A DNA stretch of 30,188 nucleotides from Acidimicrobiia bacterium UBA4744. Its GTDB lineage: Bacteria; Actinomycetota; Acidimicrobiia; Spongiisociales; UBA4744. Each line of letters opens with the position of its first letter. Position 1 is the stretch's first letter. The notes under the pieces are model-generated. The model made no database searches. It saw only the letters and a list, made by a program, of their open reading frames with translations, and was not told the DNA's origin. The position numbers and the translations under genes were made by a program. Positions 7,433 through 14,579 of this stretch are shown piece by piece. Location: assembly GCA_002403855.1 (NCBI GenBank), contig DHIO01000018.1:1-30188 (forward strand). Reading direction: 5' to 3'.

Positions 7433-8410
7433 ATGGGCACGCCGTTTGAGACCTCCGCCCATCTCGCCTTCGCCGCAAGGGGGTCGTTTGCCGGGGTTCC
7501 CGCCCGGTCGCTGTCAGCGATCGGTGAGGCCGGGGTGGTCATCCTGGGGGCTCCCTTCGACTGGGGCACGTCCTATCGGGCCGGCGCCCGCTTCGGCCCC
7601 AAAGCCATCCGTGAGGCGGACTACCTCGGGTTCGACGGCTGCCGGCCTCACCTGCCGACCGGGATCGATCCCTTGGGTGAACTGAACGTAGTGGACGCCG
7701 GCGACGTCCTCGTGATCCCCGGAGCGGTAGAGAAGAGCCTCGATCGCATCGCCGCGGCGGTCGAAACCGTCGCCGCAGCAGGGTCCGTCCCCATCGTCCT
7801 CGGCGGTGATCACACCGTCACCTACGCCGACGCAACCGGCGTCGCCAGAGTGGCGGGATTCGGAAACGTGGCGCTGATTCACTTCGACGCTCACGCCGAC
7901 ACCGGCGCCACCCAGTACGGGCAGCTCTACGGACACGGAACTCCGATGCGGCGTTTGATCGAATCCGGGGCCGTACCCGGACACCGTTTCGTTCAGATCG
8001 GCCTGCGGGGATACTGGCCGGATCCGGAAACCGTCGCCTGGATGCGTGAGCAGGGTATGCGGTTCTTCACCATGGGGGACATCACCGAACAAGGACTATC
8101 GGCGATCGTCGACGAAGCAGTGGAGCATTCTGCCGTCGACGCGGACGGCGTGTTTCTGTCGATCGACATCGACGTTGTCGATCCGGGATATGCCCCGGGC
8201 ACCGGCACGCCGGAACCGGGAGGGTTGACATCCCGCCAGATCCTCGACACCGTGCGCCGGCTCGCACGCGACCTGCCGGTAGTCGGCGCCGATGTCGTCG
8301 AAGTGGCGCCGCCCTACGACGGTCCCGGCCAGGTGACGGCCTTCTTGGCCAATCGAATCGTCCTGGAGATCCTCAACGGCATGGCCGAGCGGCGGGTGGC
8401 CCGGGCTTGA
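7433..8410 (+). CDS. Agmatinase-family ureohydrolase
   Basis: A 325-residue member of the arginase/agmatinase family, which hydrolyses a guanidino group to urea plus an amine, using a dinuclear Mn centre. Metal ligands are visible: H127 in GGDHTVTY, D152, H154 and D156 in HFDAHADTG, and D245 and D247 in SIDIDVVDP. The loop YGHGTPMRR resembles agmatinases, and PGYAPGTGTPEPGG is typical of the family. ATG at 7433 is used; a GTG at 7397 in the same frame would overlap the upstream stress gene by 25 nt. Agmatine (to putrescine) is the default substrate, but related enzymes act on guanidinobutyrate or other guanidino acids, so I do not name it speB outright. Confidence 0.88.
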   Translation: MGTPFETSAHLAFAARGSFAGVPARSLSAIGEAGVVILGAPFDWGTSYRAGARFGPKAIREADYLGFDGCRPHLPTGIDPLGELNVVDAGDVLVIPGAVEKSLDRIAAAVETVAAAGSVPIVLGGDHTVTYADATGVARVAGFGNVALIHFDAHADTGATQYGQLYGHGTPMRRLIESGAVPGHRFVQIGLRGYWPDPETVAWMREQGMRFFTMGDITEQGLSAIVDEAVEHSAVDADGVFLSIDIDVVDPGYAPGTGTPEPGGLTSRQILDTVRRLARDLPVVGADVVEVAPPYDGPGQVTAFLANRIVLEILNGMAERRVARA

Positions 8411-8426
8411 GGAAGTGAATGCCGGG

Positions 8427-8609
8427 TTACTTCTTCAACGAATTGAAGATGGCCAGGGTAGGCAGTCCGAAGGCGAGCGCCGCCGCGACCAGGCTCACCG
8501 CACCGGCTATTGCCTCGGTCTCGGAGTTGAAGGCGAAGATCACGGCCACCCATCCCGTCACGATGCTGCTGAGGATCAGGAACCACAGGACGGTGCTGAT
8601 CGATTTCAC
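8427..8609 (-). CDS. Small two-segment membrane protein (60 aa)
   Basis: An unrecognised 60-residue protein with two hydrophobic segments, about residues 5-25 (VLWFLILSSIVTGWVAVIFAF) and 31-55 (IAGAVSLVAAALAFGLPTLAIF), ending in SLKK. The loop NSETEA between them is acidic. GTG at 8609 is chosen because AAGGAG stands seven bases upstream. The gene is tail-to-tail with the ureohydrolase. The good ribosome site and clean membrane topology support a real gene; no function can be assigned. Confidence 0.6.
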   Translation of the reverse strand: MKSISTVLWFLILSSIVTGWVAVIFAFNSETEAIAGAVSLVAAALAFGLPTLAIFNSLKK

Positions 8610-8720
8610 ATGAGCTCCTTCTGTCCTACTGGCTGAGACGCTACACGTCGAGCGCACCATTCGGCGGTGAGCGGCGGCATCCCGACGGGGAGCCGGCTCT
8701 CCCGGACCGCGGGGCCGGGG

Positions 8721-8861
8721 TCAACGGATCTGGAAGTACCAGAACCATGCGATCACTCCGATGATGCCTGCATAGAGGGCCAGCTTGAACAGCTTCTTGA
8801 AAAGCCACCATCCCACCAGCACTGCAGTGGCGATTCCAATGAAAAGCGGCACTTGTTCCAT
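8721..8861 (-). CDS. Microprotein with transmembrane segments (46 aa)
   Basis: A 46-residue frame beginning MEQVPLFIGIATAVLVGWWLFK and ending IAWFWYFQIR. Two hydrophobic stretches (about 5-20 and 27-43) flank a basic KKLFK hinge, suggesting a helical hairpin in the membrane. It is rich in Trp and Phe. It sits between the 60-aa membrane protein and the HAD gene on the same strand. No strong Shine-Dalgarno sequence is seen directly upstream. It is too short to be certain, but the composition is unlike an accidental frame in GC-rich DNA. Confidence 0.5.
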   Translation of the reverse strand: MEQVPLFIGIATAVLVGWWLFKKLFKLALYAGIIGVIAWFWYFQIR

Positions 8862-8884
8862 GCCGAGAGCCTAGTGGTGACGGG

Positions 8885-9526
8885 TCAGGGCGTTGAGGAC
8901 CCCAGGAACGGAGCGGGCGTCAGACGCGGAACCACCAGATCCGCCGCACTCAATTCTTCCCGTTGATACTGCCCGCGCTCGACGGCAATCACCGTCATCC
9001 CGGCCGCCCGCGCGGCGACAATTCCGGCCGGGGTGTCTTCCACCGCCAGACAAGATTCCGGTTCTACGGCCAGACCGGCGGCCGCCGCCAGGAAGAGATC
9101 GGGTGCCGGTTTGCCGAAGGCGACCTCGTCCCCACCGACGACGAACTCGAAATACTCCCCCAGCCCGGTGGCGGCCAGCGATCGGTCCAGTCTCTCTCGG
9201 GGACTGGAAGAAGCCACCGCCATAACGGCGCCGCGCATCATGAGCGCATCCAGCGTGTCGGCAGCGTCCTCGAACGCCAGCAAATGCCGGTCGAACGACC
9301 GGAAGGTGATGTCCGACAACTCGGCCCAGAAACTGGCGTGGTCCGGCAATTCCGCTCGGCGAGCAAAGTGGTCATGGGCGTCCCGATCGGTGCGCCCGGT
9401 CAGAAGGGCAATGTCGTCTGAGGTCAACGTTATGCCGTACCGGGCCAGAATCCGGCGCCACGCATCCCAGGCCAACTGCTCCGAATCCACCAGAACGCCG
9501 TCGCAGTCGAACACGATCGGGCGCAT
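8885..9526 (-). CDS. HAD-superfamily phosphatase / phosphomutase-like protein
   Basis: A 213-residue HAD hydrolase. Motif I is IVFDCDGVLVDSE with D7 and D9; the Ser in the VASSSPRERL block supplies motif II; the Lys is in AFGKPAPDLFLAAA; the final acidic motif is CLAVEDTPAGIVAARAAGM. The helical cap (about 15-80) is that of the beta-phosphoglucomutase/Gph-like subclass, whose members handle sugar phosphates, phosphoglycolate or similar small metabolites. The ATG at 9526 overlaps the gatB stop (TGATG), which places it as the last gene of the gatCAB operon. Specific substrate unknown. Confidence 0.88.
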   Translation of the reverse strand: MRPIVFDCDGVLVDSEQLAWDAWRRILARYGITLTSDDIALLTGRTDRDAHDHFARRAELPDHASFWAELSDITFRSFDRHLLAFEDAADTLDALMMRGAVMAVASSSPRERLDRSLAATGLGEYFEFVVGGDEVAFGKPAPDLFLAAAAGLAVEPESCLAVEDTPAGIVAARAAGMTVIAVERGQYQREELSAADLVVPRLTPAPFLGSSTP

Positions 9527-10974
9527 CAAGCCTCAGCCTTCTCCTGCAGAAGCCCCGACACAACCTTCGGATCGGCTTTGCCGCCGGTGATCCTCATGAC
9601 CTGCCCGACCAGGTAACCGATGACCTTGGCATCTCCATCGCGCAGGCGTTGATACTCCTCGGGATGATCCGCGAGCACCTGGTCGATCTGGGCCGACAGA
9701 GCACCGGCATCGGAGATCTGAATGAGGTCCCGGGCCTCGGCCACCTCACCCGGATTGCCTTCCCCGGCCAGGACGCCTGCCAGCACCTGTTTGGCGGCCG
9801 TGGAGGAGAGGTCGCCGGCGGCGTACAACCGTTCGAGATCTCGAAGGTGTTCGCCGGTCAGGGCGGTCTCGGATAGATCGACTGTTTCACGCCGGAGATA
9901 GGCGGTGACCTCCCCCAGCAGCCAATTGGCAATGACCTTGGGATCGGCCCCCGCTGCCACTGCGTCTTCGAACAACCCCGTCAACGCCGAGCCACCCCCG
10001 GAGAGCACGGCGATGGAGTCCGGATCGAGGCCCTGAGCTGCGTAGCGGACGCGGCGGGCGGCGGGAAGCTCGGGGATTCGTCTTCTGATGTCTTCCCTCC
10101 AGGTCTCGTCGACTTCAACCGGAACGAGATCAGGTTCGGGGAAATACCGGTAGTCGGAGCTTTCTTCCTTGGATCGCATTCCTTCGGTGACGCCGGCTCC
10201 CTCGTCCCAATGGCGCGTCTCCTGGATGATGCGATCTCCGGCGGCTAGGACCGCCGTCTGGCGCTCGATCTCGTAGGTCAGGGCGCGCTCGAGCGACCTG
10301 AATGAGTTCATGTTCTTCACTTCGACTTTGGTGCCGAGATCCTCGCTGCCGGAAGGACGTAGGGAGACGTTGGCGTCGAACCGCATGCTGCCCTCCTCGA
10401 GTTTGGCGTCGGACACGCCCAACGTCAGCACGATGGAATGCAGCTCCTGGGCAAATGCCCGGGCTTGCTGGGGGGTGGATAGGTCGGGTTCGGTGACGAT
10501 CTCCACCAGGGGTACTCCGGCCCGGTTGAAGTCGACCAGCGAGTGGTCCGCGTCCTTGATCCGGCCGCCACCACCGACGTGGATCATCTTGCCGGTGTCT
10601 TCCTCCATGTGAACCCGGTTGATCCGGACCCGGGTGGGCCGGCCGCCGGTCTCGATCTCGAGCGCTCCTCCCGAGCAGACGGGAACGTCGTACTGGGAGA
10701 TCTGATAGTTCTTCGGTTGATCTGCATAGAAGTAGTTCTTGCGGTGGAACTGAGAACGATGAGCTATGTCGCATTCGAGCGCCAGTCCGATCGCCACGAT
10801 CCACTCGATTGCTTTTTCGTTCGTGACCGGCAGGGCGCCCGGCAGCCCGAGACAGACCGGACATACGTTGGTGTTGGGATCCGCACCGAAGCGGACCGGG
10901 CAACCGCAGAACATTTTGGAGTCGGTGGCCAACTCCACGTGGGTCTCGATACCGATGACGGATTCGTACTTCAC
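9526..10974 (-). CDS. gatB: Asp-tRNA(Asn)/Glu-tRNA(Gln) amidotransferase subunit B
   Basis: The 482-residue tRNA-binding and kinase-type subunit of GatCAB. It phosphorylates the side chain of mischarged Glu-tRNA-Gln (or Asp-tRNA-Asn) before ammonia from GatA converts it to the amide. Visible landmarks are YESVIGIETHVEL, the CGCP...NTNVCPVCLGLPGALPV zinc-type cysteine cluster, FHRKNYFYADQPKNYQISQYD, DFNRAGVPLVEIVTEPD and RFDANVSLRP, all diagnostic for GatB. The C-terminus has the YqeY-like tail domain. GTG at 10974 shares GTGA with the gatA stop, so an upstream in-frame ATG at 11013 is not needed. Confidence 0.97.
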   Translation of the reverse strand: MKYESVIGIETHVELATDSKMFCGCPVRFGADPNTNVCPVCLGLPGALPVTNEKAIEWIVAIGLALECDIAHRSQFHRKNYFYADQPKNYQISQYDVPVCSGGALEIETGGRPTRVRINRVHMEEDTGKMIHVGGGGRIKDADHSLVDFNRAGVPLVEIVTEPDLSTPQQARAFAQELHSIVLTLGVSDAKLEEGSMRFDANVSLRPSGSEDLGTKVEVKNMNSFRSLERALTYEIERQTAVLAAGDRIIQETRHWDEGAGVTEGMRSKEESSDYRYFPEPDLVPVEVDETWREDIRRRIPELPAARRVRYAAQGLDPDSIAVLSGGGSALTGLFEDAVAAGADPKVIANWLLGEVTAYLRRETVDLSETALTGEHLRDLERLYAAGDLSSTAAKQVLAGVLAGEGNPGEVAEARDLIQISDAGALSAQIDQVLADHPEEYQRLRDGDAKVIGYLVGQVMRITGGKADPKVVSGLLQEKAEA

Positions 10975-12446
10975 GATCGGGCCTCTACCAGCGGCGGGCG
11001 GCGGTCGTTCCAAGCGGTCACTCGCTCGACCTCGGCCGCCACCCGGAAGAGAGTCTCCTCTCCTAGTGGCGGCGCCATCACCTGAAACCCGATCGGCAGA
11101 TTTGAAGTGTCGAGATCGATCGGAACCGAGATGCCGGGGCCACCGGCCAGATTCGAAGGGATCGTGCAGACGTCGACGAGATACATGGACAACGGATCCG
11201 CAGTTCGGGAGCCGAATTCAAAAGCCGTCATCGGGCTGGTCGGCGACACCAGCACGTCGACATGCGCGTAGGCCCTTGTGAAATCCTGGATGACCAGGGT
11301 CCTGACCTTCTGCGCTTGCCCGTAGAAGGCTTCGTAGTAGCCGGCCGAGAGGGCATAAGTTCCCAGCAGCACACGCCTGGCTACTTCCGGACCGAACCCT
11401 TCGGCTCTGGTTCGGGCCGTCATCTCTTCCACGGTGGCTCCATCGACCCTCAACCCGTAACGGACGCCGTCGAAACGGGCCAGATTGGCCGAGCATTCGG
11501 CCGGAGCGATCAGGTAGTAGGCCGACAGGGCATACTCCATCGAAGGGAGCGAGACCTCGCTGATGATTGCTCCGGTGTCGGCGAGAGCGTCGACAGCGGA
11601 GCGGAACGCCGACAGCACGTCGGGATGGATGCCCTCGCCGGCGAGCTCGGACACAACTCCGATTCGTACTCCGTCGACGCCTCGTCCCAGAGACGACCGG
11701 TAGTCGGGATACGCACCACGATACGAGGTGGCGTCCAGAGGATCGTGGCCGGCGATGACCTCCAGCGTGGTAACAGCATCTTCGACGGTTCGAGCGATCG
11801 GTCCGATCTGATCGAGACTGGAGGCAAAGGCAATCAGGCCGTAGCGCGATACCAACCCGTAGGTCGGTTTCATGCCGACCAACCCGCACAGCGATGCCGG
11901 TTGGCGGATCGAGCCACCGGTGTCGGAACCCAGTGCTACCTGTGCAGAACCGGCCGCCACGGCCGCCGCCGAGCCTCCGGACGAGCCTCCCGGCACCCTC
12001 CCTGTGTCCCAGGGGTTTGCCGAGGGTCCGTAACCGGAGTTCTCGGTGGACGATCCCATGGCAAACTCGTCCAGGTTGGACTTGCCGACGATCACGGCTC
12101 CAGCGGATCGCAGGGCGGCTACCGCGGTGGCATCGTAGGGCGGCACGTATCCGGCAAGGATCTGGGATCCGGCCGTGGTCTCCAAGCCGGCGGTGACCAT
12201 GTTGTCCTTGACGGCAACCGGGATACCGTGCAGGGGTCCGGTGTGGTCCCCCCGGGCGATAGCTTCGTCTGCCGCCGCCGCAGCGGCACGAGCGCCCTGG
12301 TGATCGATCGTCAAATAGGCATGGAGCTCTGCTTCCGTCAGCACGGCACGGTCCAGCGTCGCCTCGAGCAGTTCCCGGGCGCTGAGTTGTCCGTCGCGGA
12401 GAGCCGCGGCCGCCCCGGCCAGCGTGAGATCGACCGGCGAACTCAC
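10971..12446 (-). CDS. gatA: Asp-tRNA(Asn)/Glu-tRNA(Gln) amidotransferase subunit A
   Basis: The 491-residue amidase subunit, which releases ammonia from glutamine and channels it to GatB. The Ser-cisSer-Lys triad of amidase-signature enzymes is complete: K80 (PVAVKDNM), S155 (PGGSSGGSAA) and S179 (SDTGGSIRQPAS). The block MKPTYGLVSRYGLIAFASSLDQIGP is diagnostic for GatA. The start is GTG at 12446, sharing GTGA with the gatC stop, and the stop overlaps the gatB start in the same way. Subunit synthesis in a C-A-B order with 4-nt overlaps should help keep stoichiometry. Confidence 0.97.
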   Translation of the reverse strand: MSSPVDLTLAGAAAALRDGQLSARELLEATLDRAVLTEAELHAYLTIDHQGARAAAAAADEAIARGDHTGPLHGIPVAVKDNMVTAGLETTAGSQILAGYVPPYDATAVAALRSAGAVIVGKSNLDEFAMGSSTENSGYGPSANPWDTGRVPGGSSGGSAAAVAAGSAQVALGSDTGGSIRQPASLCGLVGMKPTYGLVSRYGLIAFASSLDQIGPIARTVEDAVTTLEVIAGHDPLDATSYRGAYPDYRSSLGRGVDGVRIGVVSELAGEGIHPDVLSAFRSAVDALADTGAIISEVSLPSMEYALSAYYLIAPAECSANLARFDGVRYGLRVDGATVEEMTARTRAEGFGPEVARRVLLGTYALSAGYYEAFYGQAQKVRTLVIQDFTRAYAHVDVLVSPTSPMTAFEFGSRTADPLSMYLVDVCTIPSNLAGGPGISVPIDLDTSNLPIGFQVMAPPLGEETLFRVAAEVERVTAWNDRRPPLVEARS

Positions 12447-12733
12447 TCCTCCTCCAATGTCGGCGGTACCCGGAAGTGTCCACCGTCTGCTTGCGGGGCC
12501 TGGGACAAAGCCGTCTCCCGGTCCAAAGGGGGAGTCACCTCATCCGGGCGGAACGAGTTGACCATCGGCAGAGGATGGGACGTCGGTTCGACCCCCTGAG
12601 TGGGAAGCTGCTGAACGAGGGCGGCATGTTCGAGGATCCCCTCCAACTGCGCGCCGTAGTGCTCGAGTTCTTCATCCGACAGCTCGATTCGGGCGAGACG
12701 CGCCACATAGGCGATGTCGATGTCGATAGCCAT
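12443..12733 (-). CDS. gatC: Asp-tRNA(Asn)/Glu-tRNA(Gln) amidotransferase subunit C
   Basis: A 96-residue small subunit that wraps around GatA and GatB and stabilises the complex. The N-terminal YVARLARIELSDEELEHYGAQLEGILEHAALVQQL is the family hallmark, and the C-terminal half carries the usual Pro/Arg-rich strand with PLPMVNSFRPDE. ATG at 12733 is the first codon of the operon gatC > gatA > gatB > HAD phosphatase. A perfect-looking -10 hexamer lies seven bases upstream, pointing to a leaderless message. Confidence 0.95.
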   Translation of the reverse strand: MAIDIDIAYVARLARIELSDEELEHYGAQLEGILEHAALVQQLPTQGVEPTSHPLPMVNSFRPDEVTPPLDRETALSQAPQADGGHFRVPPTLEEE

Positions 12734-12740
12734 GCTCCGG

Positions 12741-12746
12741 ATTGTA
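12741..12746 (-). promoter_or_regulatory. -10 hexamer of the gatCAB operon (probable leaderless start)
   Basis: TACAAT on the minus strand ends seven bases before the gatC ATG (spacer CCGGAGC). It differs from TATAAT at one position. Transcription would start at or within a base or so of the start codon. No clear -35 hexamer is visible at the usual distance. Confidence 0.5.
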
Positions 12747-12817
12747 GGTATGGCCCAAACGAACCAGCGTGCCCTTGCGGTCCCTTTTTGTCGTTCCGGG
12801 CGGCATAATCCCTACCG

Positions 12818-13120
12818 GTGCACCGTCCCACGCTCGGAATCATCTCAATCACCTTGATCGTCGCCGGAGCCATCCTCATGGTGCGGCCGGTCAATGGGGA
12901 CCCCTACCCGGGCGCGGTCGGTGTCCGGTCCGGGCTGGTGCTCGGCGCCATCTGGATGGCCCTTCCCAACATCCGGCGGGCACCCCGCTGGTTGCTGTAT
13001 GGACTCGGAGTTCTCGCCCTCGTTCTGGTCGTGCGGCCGCGTTTGCTCCTCTATGCCCTACCGGTGGCAGCAGTGGTCGCCTTCTTCGGAGCGACCTCGG
13101 GTAGAAAGAAGGAGGGGTAG
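12818..13120 (+). CDS. Small multi-pass membrane protein of unknown function
   Basis: A 100-residue protein with several hydrophobic segments: about 6-24 (LGIISITLIVAGAILMV), 38-50 (SGLVLGAIWMALP), 59-72 (LLYGLGVLALVLVV) and 76-90 (LLLYALPVAAVVAFF). It ends in the basic tail GRKKEG. The GTG at 12818 follows a -10-like CATAAT (12804-12809) by eight bases. It is divergent from gatC with an 84-nt gap, the same position held by a membrane gene opposite ligA/gat in other actinobacteria only by loose analogy. No function assigned. Confidence 0.7.
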   Translation: MHRPTLGIISITLIVAGAILMVRPVNGDPYPGAVGVRSGLVLGAIWMALPNIRRAPRWLLYGLGVLALVLVVRPRLLLYALPVAAVVAFFGATSGRKKEG

Positions 13121-13169
13121 GAGCCGTGCCGGTCGGCACACCAAGCTCGACCCACCCAACTGAGCGCAG

Positions 13170-13862
13170 TCAACCCACTCCCACGTCCACCAGCAACCCG
13201 CGGTGGTCCGAACCGGGAATCGCTACCACCCGGGCATCGAGCGGCAGGAGACCTTCGACGAACACGTGGTCGATGCGCAGTACCCGCGGCCCCCGCTGGA
13301 TCGGGCCCCAGGTTGGAGAAGGACGCTCGCCCCGCTTCCTTGCCGCCAGCACGGCTACATCATCGAGCCGGGCCGCCAGGTGCCGGTACGCCGGCCAGAC
13401 CGGCGAGGCGTTGAAGTCCCCTGCCACGATCCTCGTTCGGGGTCGGGAAATGTGCCTTTTGAGCGCCTCGAGTTGTCGGCTCCGCATTCGCAAAGACCGC
13501 CAAGGGGGCCACATGATCGGGTTGGCCATGTGCACGTTGACGATCTCCAGCGAGGCCGGCCATATCGGAGGGTCGAGTAATGCGATCAACCCGTCTCGAT
13601 GGGCCATCGGCAGCGTTTCCGTCCGGGCGGGTGCCGTCAGAGCCAGTCCCCTCCCGCTGTAGCCCGCCTCCGGAGCGAGCACACCGTGAGGCAAGAATCC
13701 GCCCAGCACCTCCGCCGCCGGGTAACTCAATTCCTGCACCGCGGCCACATCAGGCTGCAGATCCTCCAGCAGATCCCGAAAGGCCCCCAGGTGGAGGCGA
13801 TCCGCATACAGATTGGCGGTGAGGATGCGAACAAGCCGAGCCGACCGGTGGTTCTTGCTCAT
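13170..13862 (-). CDS. Endonuclease/exonuclease/phosphatase-family protein
   Basis: A 230-residue EEP-fold metal-dependent phosphoesterase. The family's active-site residues appear in order: Asn in ILTANLY (about 16), Glu in AAVQELSYP, His in VNVHMANP, the GDFNASP block, and SDHRGLLVDV with the closing Asp-His pair. RIDHVFVEGL precedes the last block as usual. There is no signal peptide or extra domain, so it is the minimal version. The EEP fold covers DNA repair nucleases, sphingomyelinases and phosphatases, and the substrate cannot be told from sequence. The start ATG at 13862 lies nine bases after a -10-like TATCGT (13877-13872). Confidence 0.87.
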   Translation of the reverse strand: MSKNHRSARLVRILTANLYADRLHLGAFRDLLEDLQPDVAAVQELSYPAAEVLGGFLPHGVLAPEAGYSGRGLALTAPARTETLPMAHRDGLIALLDPPIWPASLEIVNVHMANPIMWPPWRSLRMRSRQLEALKRHISRPRTRIVAGDFNASPVWPAYRHLAARLDDVAVLAARKRGERPSPTWGPIQRGPRVLRIDHVFVEGLLPLDARVVAIPGSDHRGLLVDVGVG

Positions 13863-13897
13863 CGCCCCGTGACGATAGCGAGAGCGACGCGGCTCCT

Positions 13898-14530
13898 CTA
13901 GCGCAGGCCCATCTCGGCCAGCAATTGCCCGACCCGCCGCCCTATGTCATCCCGAACCGCCCGAACCTCGTCGAGGGAGGCTCCGTGTGGATCGGCCAGT
14001 TCCCAATCGAGGTAACGCTTGCCGGGGAAATAGGGGCAGGCGTCCCCGCATCCCATCGTGACGACCACATCCGAAGCCCGGACGATCTCATCGGTGAAAG
14101 GAGCCGGATAGGCACCGGCGATGTCGACTCCGATTTCGGCCATCGCTTCCACCGCTCGCTGGTTGATGGTCTCCGCCGGCGCCGATCCTCCCGAAAAGAT
14201 GAGCAGTCGATCCCCGGCCAGGTGCCGGGCCCACCCCGCCGACATTTGCGAGCGGCCGGCATTGTGAACGCACACGAAAACGACCGAGGGAATCCCGGCA
14301 AACAACGTGCCTTCGATCTTGCCCTGAGCACGTAAACGGTTGCGGGTGAACCCTTCGACCTCATCGACGCGCAGCGGACCGGAGCGGATCTCCTCCAGCA
14401 TGCCGATCGAAGCGGCGACCATCTGTTCGACCTCGAACGCGGCAAAGACCGACCCGAACTCCGCCGAAAGTCTCTCAACCATCTGGTTGATCTCCTCCGG
14501 CGTAATGCCCGTCGGCTGTTGTAACTCCAT
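13898..14530 (-). CDS. arsC: Arsenate reductase, low-molecular-weight phosphatase type, with N-terminal helical domain
   Basis: A 210-residue protein in two parts. Residues 1-78 form a helical segment (PEEINQMVERLSAEFGSVF...FTRNRLRA) like the three-helix N-terminal domain found on actinobacterial arsenate reductases. Residues 80-210 are a low-molecular-weight PTP-like ArsC domain: VVFVCVHNAGRSQM gives the C-x5-R loop (C87, R93), VVTMGCGDACPYFPG adds two more cysteines, and DWELADPHG has the catalytic Asp (D180). It would reduce arsenate to arsenite using mycothiol or thioredoxin. ATG at 14530 is chosen as the start of the conserved part; in-frame upstream ATGs exist. No arsenite pump or ArsR is visible next to it. 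Confidence 0.85.
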   Translation of the reverse strand: MELQQPTGITPEEINQMVERLSAEFGSVFAAFEVEQMVAASIGMLEEIRSGPLRVDEVEGFTRNRLRAQGKIEGTLFAGIPSVVFVCVHNAGRSQMSAGWARHLAGDRLLIFSGGSAPAETINQRAVEAMAEIGVDIAGAYPAPFTDEIVRASDVVVTMGCGDACPYFPGKRYLDWELADPHGASLDEVRAVRDDIGRRVGQLLAEMGLR

Positions 14531-14579
14531 TCTCCCCCGCGGGTCGCGAGCCCCTACGGTAGCTTTACGCCGTGTCTTC

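Noticed and set aside
13126..13139. Perfect inverted repeat GTGCCG-GT-CGGCAC after the 100-aa membrane protein, considered as a terminator.
   Set aside because: The loop is too short and no T-run follows on either strand; such short palindromes are expected in GC-rich DNA.
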